Under the pieces are notes generated by a model. That model had not been told where the DNA came from. It worked only from the letters and a program-made list of their open reading frames with translations, and did not search any database. This document shows positions 1 to 9,325 of a stretch of 64,000 nt of DNA, piece after piece (within the stretch, counting starts at the first letter, position 1; the number at the start of each line of letters is the position of its first letter). Both the position numbers and the translations under genes were made by a program. Origin of the DNA: Candidatus Villigracilis vicinus (GTDB lineage: Bacteria > Chloroflexota > Anaerolineae > Anaerolineales > Villigracilaceae); contig JADKIL010000009.1 of assembly GCA_016721315.1 (NCBI GenBank), forward strand, positions 85,935 to 149,934. Direction: 5' to 3'.

Positions 1-1917
1 AGCCTGATAGAGCATGTCGCCGCGTCCGAGTAGTTTTTCCGCGCCGGGTTGGTCGAGGATGACGCGGCTATCTGTGTTGGACGCCACAGCAAACGCGATA
101 CGTGCCGGGAAGTTGGCTTTAATAAGACCTGTAACAACATCCACAGACGGGCGCTGTGTGGCGAGGATCATGTGAATGCCGGTGGCACGCGCCAATTGAG
201 CGAGGCGGGTGATGGTCTTTTCGGTTTCATCCGGTGCGATCATCATCAAGTCTGCCAATTCGTCAATGACGATGACCAGGAAGGGTAATTTCTTCTCGCC
301 TTTTAATTTCATCTTGGCGTTGTAGTCGGTGATGTTACGTGAACCGATCTGCGCGAACATGTGATAGCGCTTGTCCATTTCACGCGTGATCCATTGCAGA
401 GCGCCGATCACACGATCCATTTCAACGACCACGGGTCCAAGCAGGTGCGGCACGCCGTTGTAGCCGGTCAACTCGACGCGCTTGGGGTCCACGAGCACAA
501 GGCGCAAGTCATCGGGGGTGTGATACAAAAGCATACAGGTCAAAATGGAATTGACGCACACCGATTTACCAGAGCCAGTGGTACCGGCGATGAGCATGTG
601 CGGCATATTCTCAATGCTTGAAATGGCTGGCATCCCTGCCACATCTCGACCGAGTGCAAAGGCAAGCGGCTTTTTGTAATTCTTGAAGATCTCACCTTCC
701 AAAATGTCACGCAGAGCTACACGCGCCATCTCTTCATTCGGCACTTCGATACCGACATAACTATGGCCTGGAACCGGTGCTTGAATACGGATGCGCGGCG
801 CGGCTAATGCCAGGGCGAGGTCGTCGGCGAGAGATGCGATCTTTGAAACGCGGACTCTCGTCCGCACGCCGCCTCGGGTCTCAAGAAAAAGCGGCTCCAC
901 CCCAAATTGCGTGATCGTCGGTCCGCGGCTGATCGCCACTACCTGCGCTGGCGCGCCAAAGGAAGCCAGGGTATCTTCGATCAAACGGGCACGTTGCTGA
1001 ATGAATTCATCGTTGACGGTGGCTTCGGTGCCTTCATCCAGGATATCGGTAAGGTCGGGCAGCTTCCATTCGATGATGTGCGTGCCGCTGCGAGTTTGAA
1101 CAGGTTGAATGGGGACGGCGCCTGCCATGTCTATGGCGGGCATGGCAGAGGAATCTATCGGGGTGAGTCCATCTGGGGCGGTGGCGGCAGCTATCGGCTG
1201 AGGTTGAGGCGCAACCGGACGGCGAAGCAGCTCGCTCAGTTTATCCATCAACAATTTGAGCCAGAAGAAAAGGTCGGTGACGGGTTTATCCAGCAGAACG
1301 GCAATGCCGATAGTGAGCCAGGCAAGCATGGCAACGAATGCACCCAGCGAGCCAAATGCTCCCCATAGCAGGCGTTGACCCAGCCCGCCAAAGTATCCGC
1401 CGCCCAAACCGGTGAGGGCTACGGCTTCGGCTGTTTCGGCGGTGGCGACAAAGGAGTGCAGGGTGGTAAGCAGCCAGAAGAAGAGGATGATGCTGCCGAC
1501 AGCACGTTCAGTGGAAAGCGGTGGGATGCGTTCGATCTTGCGAAAGACCAGCCATAAACCGAAAACCAACAATCCGATGGGCAGTACGTAAACTCCCCAG
1601 CCGAATAATTGTGCCAGAAAGAAAATAACACCGCCAACGATGGCGGAACGATTGGCAGAGAGCAAACCCAAAAGGATGATGACCCCGAAAAAGGCGAGGA
1701 TGACGCCGACAACATCGAGTTTGCGTTCGGGCGAGAGTTTTTCCCACCAGGATGTTTCACGCTGCGGCATGGGCGGCGGAGGCGGGGGCAGGTCTGGTAT
1801 TTTATTTTTTGAGGAAGGTTTGGCATGCGAATCCGCGCCGCCCTTTTTGACAGGGAAGGTTTTGCCTGCAGGTTTTGTGCTTTTACTTTGGGGCGCGGAG
1901 GGTTTAAGGAGAGGCAT
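1..1917 (-). CDS. ftsK: FtsK/SpoIIIE-family DNA translocase (C-terminus beyond window)
   Basis: This is a septum-associated ATP-driven DNA pump that moves chromosome ends during division. The gene reads from an ATG at 1917 to the window edge (639 codons, no stop). It opens with a Lys/Ser/Pro-rich cytoplasmic tail (about residues 1-55), followed by roughly four membrane segments (about 65-190), a variable Pro/Ala linker and the RecA-like motor. The Walker A motif GTTGSGKSV lies near residue 446 and the Walker B stretch VIVIDELADLMM near 550, followed by LATQRPSVDVVTG. The C-terminal gamma (KOPS/SRS reader) domain would lie upstream of base 1 and cannot be seen. A -10-like TATAAT lies on the minus strand at 2006-2011 without a good -35. 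The gene is transcribed away from rnz. Family assignment is secure; FtsK versus SpoIIIE is only a naming choice. Confidence 0.95.
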   Translation of the reverse strand, partial: MPLLKPSAPQSKSTKPAGKTFPVKKGGADSHAKPSSKNKIPDLPPPPPPMPQRETSWWEKLSPERKLDVVGVILAFFGVIILLGLLSANRSAIVGGVIFFLAQLFGWGVYVLPIGLLVFGLWLVFRKIERIPPLSTERAVGSIILFFWLLTTLHSFVATAETAEAVALTGLGGGYFGGLGQRLLWGAFGSLGAFVAMLAWLTIGIAVLLDKPVTDLFFWLKLLMDKLSELLRRPVAPQPQPIAAATAPDGLTPIDSSAMPAIDMAGAVPIQPVQTRSGTHIIEWKLPDLTDILDEGTEATVNDEFIQQRARLIEDTLASFGAPAQVVAISRGPTITQFGVEPLFLETRGGVRTRVRVSKIASLADDLALALAAPRIRIQAPVPGHSYVGIEVPNEEMARVALRDILEGEIFKNYKKPLAFALGRDVAGMPAISSIENMPHMLIAGTTGSGKSVCVNSILTCMLLYHTPDDLRLVLVDPKRVELTGYNGVPHLLGPVVVEMDRVIGALQWITREMDKRYHMFAQIGSRNITDYNAKMKLKGEKKLPFLVIVIDELADLMMIAPDETEKTITRLAQLARATGIHMILATQRPSVDVVTGLIKANFPARIAFAVASNTDSRVILDQPGAEKLLGRGDMLYQA

Positions 1918-2162
1918 TTTGATTGCCGATTATTAATTTGACGATTTGTAGATTGAAAGATCAAGCGGTTTCTGATGAGAAATTTGTAAAAAACGTTGTT
2001 GAGTCATTATAGCACAAATGGTCTGTTTACCTTCGGCATAGCAATTGGGGCAGCGGTTCTTTTTGTATTACCTCTCATCCACTTTTATAGACATTTCCCC
2101 GGCTATATAAAAATGGCTTGGTTGGCGGGGTTTAAGGTAAAATTGCAAGGCTTAACTTTCAG

Positions 2163-3128
2163 ATGATTGATTCGCGGGGCTATCTCCGCAGTTGGACAGG
2201 ACCAAATTTGTTCGAAATTCTATTTCTCGGCACATCGGCATCCGCGCCGTCGGCGCACCGCGGGCTTTCCTCACACATCGTTTCCCACAACGAACATCGT
2301 TTTCTGGTCGATTGCGGTGAAGGCACCCAACGGCAGATATTGCAGTCTGGCAAGGGCTTCAAGCGCTTGACACACGCACTCATTACCCATGGGCATCTCG
2401 ACCATATCCTTGGGCTGGGTGGTTTGCTGTCCACGTTTCTGCGTTGGGAAGCTATTGAAGAATTCCATGTGTATGGCAGCCGCGGCACGTTGGAGCGAGT
2501 GCGCACCCTTCTTTTTGATGTGGTGCTGCGCGGGAAAAAAACGCCGATGCCGCTGCACCTGGTGGAGATCACGCCGGGGGTTATTTTTGAGGCTGAAGAT
2601 TTTACGGTGACGGCATTTCCCGTCTCTCATGGCAAGGCAGACAGCCTGGGTTATGTCTTTGAAGAAAAATCGCGGCGTCCTTTCCTTGCCGAAAAAGCGG
2701 ATGCGCTGGGTGTGCCGTTCGGACCGGAGCGGAAAGCGCTCGTGAATGGTGAAGCCGTTACGTTGGCAGATGGAAAACGCATCATGCCAGATGAGGTACT
2801 GGGTGATTGGGAAAAGGGGAGCAAGCTCGTGATCGTGGGGGATGCAGGACGAGTAGATAACCTGATCGAGGTTTGCAGGGATGCAGATGCCGTTGTGATC
2901 GAATCCACCTATATGGATGAGGAAGCGGATATGGCAAAGCAATTTTCTCACCTCACAGCCAGGATGGGGGCGGAACTTGCCCAAAAAGCCGGGGTTAAAA
3001 AATTAATACTTACGCATATTTCGCGACGATATCGCGGGAGAGATGTTCTGGCAGAAGCACAGACGATCTTTCCAAATACGATAGTGGCGCGCGATTTTGA
3101 TACCTTTGTGATAAAGAAAGAAATTTAA
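2163..3128 (+). CDS. rnz: Ribonuclease Z (tRNA 3' endonuclease)
   Basis: RNase Z cuts the 3' trailer from tRNA precursors that lack an encoded CCA. It is a metallo-beta-lactamase-fold protein with the Zn motif HGHLDH at residues 76-81, the family opening FLGTSASAPS, the block CGEGTQRQIL, a later PVSHGKADSLGY and the terminal THISRRY. At 321 aa it matches the usual bacterial length. The first ATG gives a 15-residue leader ahead of the family's normal start. An in-frame TTG at 2208 (then FEILFLGT) would give the typical N-terminus and is preceded by an AGGAC-like sequence, so the start is uncertain. A single base separates its stop from pfkA, implying co-transcription. The tRNA-Ala and tRNA-Glu-like genes in this window lack encoded CCA, which fits a need for RNase Z. 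Confidence 0.93.
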   Translation: MIDSRGYLRSWTGPNLFEILFLGTSASAPSAHRGLSSHIVSHNEHRFLVDCGEGTQRQILQSGKGFKRLTHALITHGHLDHILGLGGLLSTFLRWEAIEEFHVYGSRGTLERVRTLLFDVVLRGKKTPMPLHLVEITPGVIFEAEDFTVTAFPVSHGKADSLGYVFEEKSRRPFLAEKADALGVPFGPERKALVNGEAVTLADGKRIMPDEVLGDWEKGSKLVIVGDAGRVDNLIEVCRDADAVVIESTYMDEEADMAKQFSHLTARMGAELAQKAGVKKLILTHISRRYRGRDVLAEAQTIFPNTIVARDFDTFVIKKEI

Positions 3129-3129
3129 G

Positions 3130-4104
3130 ATGTCGGAAAAATTTACGGTAGGTGTACTAACTTCAGGGGGTGATGCCCCCGGTATGAACGCGGCGATCCG
3201 CGCAGTGGTTCGGACGGCGTTGGCGAATAACATGAACGTGCTTGGTGTGATGCATGGCTATGAGGGTCTCGTTAATGGCGAGTTCAAATCCATGGGTCCG
3301 CGTGATGTAGGCGGTATTTTGCAGCGCGGCGGAACCGTGTTGTTGACCAGCCGCAGCAAACGCTTTCAGGAACCTTCTGGTCAGCGTGAAGCGATCCGCA
3401 AGATGAACGAGGCGGGCATGGATGCCCTTATTGTCATCGGCGGCGAAGGTTCGATGAACGGCGCAAATGCGCTGTCGCTGCAGGGTGTAAAGGTGATCGG
3501 CATTCCCGGCAGTATCGATAATGATATCTGGGGAACGAACATTGCCATTGGTACGGATACTGCCATGAACACCATCATGGATGCGGTGGATAAATTGCGC
3601 GATACGGCATCCTCTCATCAGCGTGCCTTCCTGATCGAAACGATGGGACGTAACAGCGGCTACCTCGCTGTAATGGCGGGCATTATCTGTGGCGCAGAGA
3701 TCGTTTTGATCCCTGAAACCCCGCCAGACCAACAGGAAGTTGCCGCCGCAGTGGAAGATGCTTACAAGCGCGGCAAGACCCATGCCATTATCATCAATGC
3801 TGAAGGGTCAGGCATTCGCACTACAGACCTGGCGCAGTTGATCGACGAGATGGATCTGGGTTTCAAAACGCGCATGACCATCCTTGGTCACATTCAGCGC
3901 GGTGGTTCGCCGACGGCATATGACCGTCTGCTGGCTTCACGCATGGGTGTTAAAGCTGTGGAAGCCCTGGTGGAAGGAAAGCATGGCGTGATGACCGGGC
4001 TCAAGGGCAAGGGTATTGATTTTATTCCGCTGGCGGATGTGATCAGCAATAAGCGCAAAGTGAACATGGAGTACTATCACATGGTGAAGGTCTTGGCGCG
4101 GTAA
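3130..4104 (+). CDS. pfkA: 6-phosphofructokinase, ATP-type
   Basis: It phosphorylates fructose 6-phosphate to the 1,6-bisphosphate in cytosolic glycolysis. Group A motifs are present: SGGDAPGMN at residues 12-20, GGEGS at 104-108, PGSIDND at 126-132 with the catalytic Asp130, MGRNSGY from 172 and GHIQRGGSPTAYDR in the C-terminal lobe. Length 324 aa is standard. The Gly in GGEGS and the Gly in PGSIDND occupy the positions where PPi-dependent enzymes carry Asp and Lys, so ATP as phosphoryl donor is the better reading. The Mg-binding Asp of the usual GGDGS is replaced by Glu, a conservative change. It is co-transcribed with rnz and ends at a strong bidirectional terminator. Confidence 0.95.
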   Translation: MSEKFTVGVLTSGGDAPGMNAAIRAVVRTALANNMNVLGVMHGYEGLVNGEFKSMGPRDVGGILQRGGTVLLTSRSKRFQEPSGQREAIRKMNEAGMDALIVIGGEGSMNGANALSLQGVKVIGIPGSIDNDIWGTNIAIGTDTAMNTIMDAVDKLRDTASSHQRAFLIETMGRNSGYLAVMAGIICGAEIVLIPETPPDQQEVAAAVEDAYKRGKTHAIIINAEGSGIRTTDLAQLIDEMDLGFKTRMTILGHIQRGGSPTAYDRLLASRMGVKAVEALVEGKHGVMTGLKGKGIDFIPLADVISNKRKVNMEYYHMVKVLAR

Positions 4105-4120
4105 ATGTGGTTGTGTAAAT

Positions 4121-4160
4121 AAAAAAATGACGGCGGATGCGAACATCTGCCGTCATTTTT
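4121..4160. terminator. Bidirectional intrinsic terminator
   Basis: A long stem (AAAATGACGGC paired with GCCGTCATTTT, extended by GATG/CATC) carries an A-run on one side and a T-run on the other. It sits between the convergent pfkA (+) and the HD-GYP gene (-) and can serve both. Confidence 0.9.
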
Positions 4161-4172
4161 ATTGTGTCCCTT

Positions 4173-7100
4173 TTAACCACCCACTATCATGGTGAGGAAA
4201 ATTTCAACGATGGTGGGGTCAAAATGTTTTCCGGTTTCGGAGCGAATATAGTCAATGGCTTTTTCATGTGACCACGCTTCTCGATAGGCACGGTCGCTGG
4301 TGAGCGCATCCCAAACGTCGACCACGGCGAAGATGCGTGCGGCGATGGGAATCTGTTCGCCGGTCAGTCCGTTGGGGTAGCCTGAGCCATCCCATTTTTC
4401 GTGATGACAGCGGGGGATGTCGAGGGCTGGCTTTAGATATTTAATGGGGGTGAGCATCTGATATGCATAATTGGTATGTTGATGCATGATGTCCCATTCC
4501 TGTGGTGTGAGAGGTGCGGGTTTATGCAGGATGCTGTCTGGGATGCCCATTTTGCCAATATCGTGCAGGAGTGCACCCCGGCGGATGTGAAGAATGTCAG
4601 TGTCGGGAATGCCCATTTTTTGAGCCAGTTTCACGGTCAGATTGGTGACACGCTGGGTATGTCCTTCTGTCTCCCGATCACGCAGATCCAGCGCACGAGA
4701 CCAGCCTTCGATAGTGGCGTCGTAAGCGAGGGTCAGGTCAAAGTTGGAACGTTGCAGATTCTCGAAGAGTTGGGCGTTATCGATGGCGATGGCTGCCTGG
4801 TCTGCGAGCATGGAGAGGAAGTCGAACCAATCCGGGTCGGGCGCAAGGGGTATGCGTTGGAAGATTTCCAGCACGCCTACAACTTGTCCCTTGGCGATGA
4901 GCGGGGTGCCGATGTATGCGGAAAAATCCTCTCCGGCAAGCGAAAGCGCATTGGTTAGTCGATTATTCTCCGCTTTGGTCAGGTCCTGAATATGGAGGAT
5001 CTTGCGGTCCATTATGACTTGCCCTGCATAGCCTTCACCCGCACTGAGTTTTGTGTGCTGTATAGCCTTGGAGTGAAAGCCGCGCCCGGCGGTATAGTCG
5101 AGAGTATGGGTGTCTTTATTGAACAACAACACCGATGCGGCATCTGCCCGGAGCTGGGAACTGACTTCCCGTAATAGAACATCGAGAGTGGTGCGCAGGT
5201 CGAAATTGGAGTTGATGGCAGTATCAACGGCGTGCAAGGCATTTAGTAACCTGAGTTGATTTTCGATGCGTTGCTCATTTTGTTTGCGGGCGGTGATATC
5301 TTCCAGGAAACCTTCGTAGTACACCACTTTGCTCTTGTTGTCTCGCACAAGACGGGCATTTTCGGAAACCCAGATCAACCTCCCGTCTTTGCGACGCATC
5401 TGGTATTCAAACCCTGCCAGGCTGCCCAGTTCTTCAAGCTGACGGGCAAACTCGTTGCGCCGATCTGTTTCGTTATACAACTGACTGGCAATATCAGCGA
5501 TGGACCCGATCATCTCTTTGGGAGAATCGAAACCCATCATTGCAGCGAATGCCGGGTTCACGGTGATGAAGCGTCCTTCGGGCGTGCTCTGATAAATGCC
5601 TTCAACGGCATTCTCAAAGATGCTGTGATATTTTTCCTCGGCGGCGCGCACAGCTTCTGCGGCGCGTTTCCGTTCGGTAATGTCGCGCAGGATGCCTTCA
5701 TGGTAAATGACATTTCCGTTTTCGTCGTGGATGTAGCGCCCATGATCTTCCACCCAAATTTCAGAGCCATCTTTGCGCTTCATACGGAACTCATCCACTT
5801 TTTCCTGCCCGGTGTCGGTGAACAGGCTGAGGCGTTCTTCAGGGGCGAAGTAAAGTTCTTTTTTGATATCCAGTGAAAGCATCTCTGCACGAGATGCGTA
5901 TCCAAACATGTTCACCAAGGCGGGGTTTACATCTACAAAATTTCCTTCGTGGGTGCTGCGGTATACACCATCCAACATGCCAGAGAATAGGGTGCGGTAG
6001 CGTTCTTCACTTTCGCGCAGAGCTTCTTCGGTCCGTTTTCTTTCGGCAATTTCCTGTTGTGCCTCTTCGAATAAGTTGGCGTTTTCGATGGCTTTTGATA
6101 TCTGGTTTGCCAGGGTGATCAGAAGTTGTTCGTGTTCGTGTGTGTATGCGTTGGAAGGATATGCCTGGGCGGTGATCATTCCAAAACATGAGCCGTCCAG
6201 TTCAAAGAGAGGGACGGCCAGGACGGAGTTGGTGTCTTCGCTGGTATCTCCGAATAACCCGGAATGAGTGATCTGTTGGTCGGCTGTTGTCCATTCGTTT
6301 ACAAGCAAGGGCTTTTGGGTGGTGATGATATAGCTGGTTAACCCATCGCCAAAGGGGTGCCGCTCGCTTGCCCAGCGTTTCCCTTTGTCCCACATGTATA
6401 CATCTTGGATCCATTGATTTTTTTTATCCACCAGTGCGATCAGGAATGCATCACAAGGCATCAGTTTCAGAATGGCGTGATGTACTTCCTGGTAAACGTG
6501 ATCGAGGTCGAGGCTGGTGTGGATGCTGCGACTCAGCTCGTACATCGTGATCGTGTTTTGGACGTGACGCTTTAACTCCTCTTCAGATTTTTTCCTCTCG
6601 GTGATGTCGCGCTGGATGCCGAAGAAGCCGGTAATGCGTTCGGATTCATCGAACAGGCATACATAATCCCCTTCGAACCAGACGGGGGTATTATCTTTGG
6701 TGCGCTCGTAGGTTTCAATGTGCAAATGCCCCGTGTCGAACAGCTCGCGGCGAAGCTTCCGCCCTTGTTCAAGATCATGGGCAAAGATATCTCTAGTGGT
6801 GAGGCTGAGGAATTCGTTGCGGGTGATCCCGTATTGCTTTAGCATGGCGTCGTTGACGTCAGTAAAGCGCTTGCTTGTGATGATGTACTCGAGTGTTTCA
6901 TCCTTGTTGCTGGCATGCTTCCATTCGATGGGTTCTTCGAAATCGCAGAAGAAAAAACCATCCAATGATTGGTTGAAGAAAGCTTGAAGGCGCTGTTCGC
7001 TTTTTATTAATGCGTGCTGCGCCAGTTTTTGTTCGGTAATATCCTCAACCATGGTGAGGTTGATATGGGGCTCGCCATATTTTTCCCAAAGTGCCACAAC

Positions 7101-9113
7101 GGTCAGGTGAACCCATACAACAGATTGGTCGGGGCGGAGGTAGCGTTTTGTAAATTCAAAAGAACGGATCTTTCCTTGCAGCAGGAGGAAGTTATCTTCA
7201 TTGCTGACATCCCGGTCTTCGGGATGAGTGATATCGTTGAAGGTCAAAGTAAGCAGTTCGGCTCTTGTGCGAGCAGTGATCTCACAGTAACGTGGATTTA
7301 CTTGCAGGAACTTTCCGGTTCTTGTGTCGATCAGCCCCATGCCGATGGGCGATTGCTCAAAAATGGAGCGAAAATGCTGTTCGCTGGTCTTTAACTCCTG
7401 CTCGGCATGCTTGCGTTCTGTGATATCTGTATGCGTGGCAGTCATGCGTAAGGCATGCCCGTTGGCGTCGCGTTCGATAACCCTTCCTTGATCTAGTATC
7501 CAGCGATATCCACCGCTCTTGGTACGCAGACGGTATTCATTGCGATAGACCGATGTTTTCCCATCCAGATGATCATGAAGGATGCGCTTTGCTTGCAAAT
7601 GGTCATCCGGGTGGAGTAGATCTTCCCATTGTACATAACTGGTTTTGACCTCTTCCAATGTATAGCCGAGCATGGCGGACCAGCGTTCATTCCTAAGTAC
7701 AACGCCGGTTTGGATGTTCCAATCGGAGTAGCCGAGCTGGCTTCCTTCCATAACAGCTATCAGCCGTTCTTCACTGGCGCGTAGTCTTTTATCTGCCAGT
7801 TTGCGCTCGATCAATTCCTGATGTATCTGTGTATATAGTGCTGCGTTGTTTATGGCAATGGAGGCTAGTTGGGCAAATCTACTTAATAGTTCAACATCAG
7901 ATTCTTTGAATAATGATCCGGGGATAAGGTGAGATAGCCCTAAAACTCCGCTTAACTGGGATTTTTCAAACAATGGGACGCCAATGACCGCCTGGAACGT
8001 TTCGCCTTCGAATTTGGATGTTCTTCCTTCCCAGTTACGATAATCGTTAACGATCAGCGGCTGAGCAGATTGCCATACTTTGCCAACCAACCCTTCGCCA
8101 ATCTCGATGGTGATCCCAATATATTTTCGGTAGACGCCAATGCCGTTCAATAATTGCAGGTTGCCGTTGGGTTGTGACAGGTAGATAAACCCATTGACGG
8201 TGTTCATTAATTGAGCAGCTTGTGCCAGAATGGCATTAAGTGCTTCTGGTAATGCCAGCTGCCCCATGATGGCAAGCGTGGATTCTTGCAAGGCGGAGAG
8301 GGTGTGACTGCGCCGTTGAACATCTTCGTATAAACGAGAGCGCCCAATGGCAACGCCCACATCTACGCTGAGCGCAACCAGAATGTTGAGGTCGGCTTGG
8401 GTGAGTTTGTTCGTGCTTTCCACACTTAATGTGCCAACGACCTGACCGTTATCCAATAGTGGAACAGTGATCTCTGATTTTAGGTTTTCAACAGCGCCAA
8501 GAAAATCATGAACTTTGCTTACATCTTTGACGAGGATGGGTTGCCCTGTGCGGACTACCCGTCCGCTAATGCCTTCGGTGATCTGAATGCGATCAATGGT
8601 CTTTTGATACCCCACCTGATATTGTAAAAGGAGTTCTTCTCCTTTGAGAATATAAATACTCACATGGGTGTACCCATAAACCTCTTTAATGGATTCGACC
8701 ACGCTTTGGATTAGGGCGGGCATATCTAATTTTGAGGCGATCGTGGATCGGACCTTATCCAGCAATGTCAGTTCTTGCGCTTGCCGCAGGGCAGTCTCCA
8801 TTAATTTGCGCGAAGACTGTTCGTTCTTTTTTAAAACCTCTTCCATCAGTTTCCGGTCACGAATTTCCTGTTCGAGAGACTTGCGCAGACGCGTGTTTTC
8901 AGCCGCAACTTCCTGAAGGGATGCCGCTTGGACAGAGTCTTTAGAAGCTGTTTTTTTATTTGTTTTTGTGCCGCGTTGAGATGCTTGTGTTGGCATGTTG
9001 CTATTTCCGGTGCCGGTCTTTTTTATTGTGGCGCGTTCAACTCTATTGCTTTTCTTCCCCTGTATGTTTTTGACTGATTGAACTTTTTTGCTTCCGTCCA
9101 TATCGTTGCTCAT
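4173..9113 (-). CDS. Multi-sensor GAF/PAS protein with C-terminal HD-GYP phosphodiesterase domain
   Basis: A giant cytosolic sensor (about 1,646 aa) expected to hydrolyse cyclic di-GMP. Apparent order: Lys/Ser/Thr-rich tail and coiled coil (1-115), GAF, GAF, PAS, PAS, PAS, GAF, PAS, PAS, GAF, then HD-GYP in the last 210 residues. PAS units end in the PAC signature DITERK or a close variant. The output domain has ALLHDIGKMGIP and HHEKWDGSGYP, so the HD and GYP motifs are intact. No membrane segment is visible. An in-frame TTG at 9158 would lengthen it, but the ATG at 9113 is preferred because a TATACT -10-like box (9144-9149) lies between the two. Which ligands the five PAS and four GAF domains sense cannot be read from sequence. 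The C-terminal half resembles the next gene and points to a duplication. Confidence 0.9.
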   Translation of the reverse strand: MSNDMDGSKKVQSVKNIQGKKSNRVERATIKKTGTGNSNMPTQASQRGTKTNKKTASKDSVQAASLQEVAAENTRLRKSLEQEIRDRKLMEEVLKKNEQSSRKLMETALRQAQELTLLDKVRSTIASKLDMPALIQSVVESIKEVYGYTHVSIYILKGEELLLQYQVGYQKTIDRIQITEGISGRVVRTGQPILVKDVSKVHDFLGAVENLKSEITVPLLDNGQVVGTLSVESTNKLTQADLNILVALSVDVGVAIGRSRLYEDVQRRSHTLSALQESTLAIMGQLALPEALNAILAQAAQLMNTVNGFIYLSQPNGNLQLLNGIGVYRKYIGITIEIGEGLVGKVWQSAQPLIVNDYRNWEGRTSKFEGETFQAVIGVPLFEKSQLSGVLGLSHLIPGSLFKESDVELLSRFAQLASIAINNAALYTQIHQELIERKLADKRLRASEERLIAVMEGSQLGYSDWNIQTGVVLRNERWSAMLGYTLEEVKTSYVQWEDLLHPDDHLQAKRILHDHLDGKTSVYRNEYRLRTKSGGYRWILDQGRVIERDANGHALRMTATHTDITERKHAEQELKTSEQHFRSIFEQSPIGMGLIDTRTGKFLQVNPRYCEITARTRAELLTLTFNDITHPEDRDVSNEDNFLLLQGKIRSFEFTKRYLRPDQSVVWVHLTVVALWEKYGEPHINLTMVEDITEQKLAQHALIKSEQRLQAFFNQSLDGFFFCDFEEPIEWKHASNKDETLEYIITSKRFTDVNDAMLKQYGITRNEFLSLTTRDIFAHDLEQGRKLRRELFDTGHLHIETYERTKDNTPVWFEGDYVCLFDESERITGFFGIQRDITERKKSEEELKRHVQNTITMYELSRSIHTSLDLDHVYQEVHHAILKLMPCDAFLIALVDKKNQWIQDVYMWDKGKRWASERHPFGDGLTSYIITTQKPLLVNEWTTADQQITHSGLFGDTSEDTNSVLAVPLFELDGSCFGMITAQAYPSNAYTHEHEQLLITLANQISKAIENANLFEEAQQEIAERKRTEEALRESEERYRTLFSGMLDGVYRSTHEGNFVDVNPALVNMFGYASRAEMLSLDIKKELYFAPEERLSLFTDTGQEKVDEFRMKRKDGSEIWVEDHGRYIHDENGNVIYHEGILRDITERKRAAEAVRAAEEKYHSIFENAVEGIYQSTPEGRFITVNPAFAAMMGFDSPKEMIGSIADIASQLYNETDRRNEFARQLEELGSLAGFEYQMRRKDGRLIWVSENARLVRDNKSKVVYYEGFLEDITARKQNEQRIENQLRLLNALHAVDTAINSNFDLRTTLDVLLREVSSQLRADAASVLLFNKDTHTLDYTAGRGFHSKAIQHTKLSAGEGYAGQVIMDRKILHIQDLTKAENNRLTNALSLAGEDFSAYIGTPLIAKGQVVGVLEIFQRIPLAPDPDWFDFLSMLADQAAIAIDNAQLFENLQRSNFDLTLAYDATIEGWSRALDLRDRETEGHTQRVTNLTVKLAQKMGIPDTDILHIRRGALLHDIGKMGIPDSILHKPAPLTPQEWDIMHQHTNYAYQMLTPIKYLKPALDIPRCHHEKWDGSGYPNGLTGEQIPIAARIFAVVDVWDALTSDRAYREAWSHEKAIDYIRSETGKHFDPTIVEIFLTMIVGG

Positions 9114-9257
9114 GAATTGTGCCTGAGTTTGATGGTTAAAATTAGTATAGCATACCAACCATTTATGGAATGATTACAATATGGTTGCCTCTATTAAGAA
9201 TATTCATGCATTGTTGCCCGGCTGTGGATCTGCCTGGCAAAGAAGAAAAGTGTGGGC

Positions 9258-9297
9258 ACATAAAACGACCGGCACAAAACTGCCGGTCGTTTTATGT
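9258..9297. terminator. Intrinsic terminator, 17-bp perfect stem
   Basis: Arms ACATAAAACGACCGGCA and its exact complement flank a 6-nt loop. It lies just past the stop of the second HD-GYP gene (-), so it ends that transcript and isolates the two HD-GYP genes from each other. Confidence 0.88.
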
Positions 9298-9325
9298 GTT
9301 TTTCATCACGTTCACAAGGAAACAG

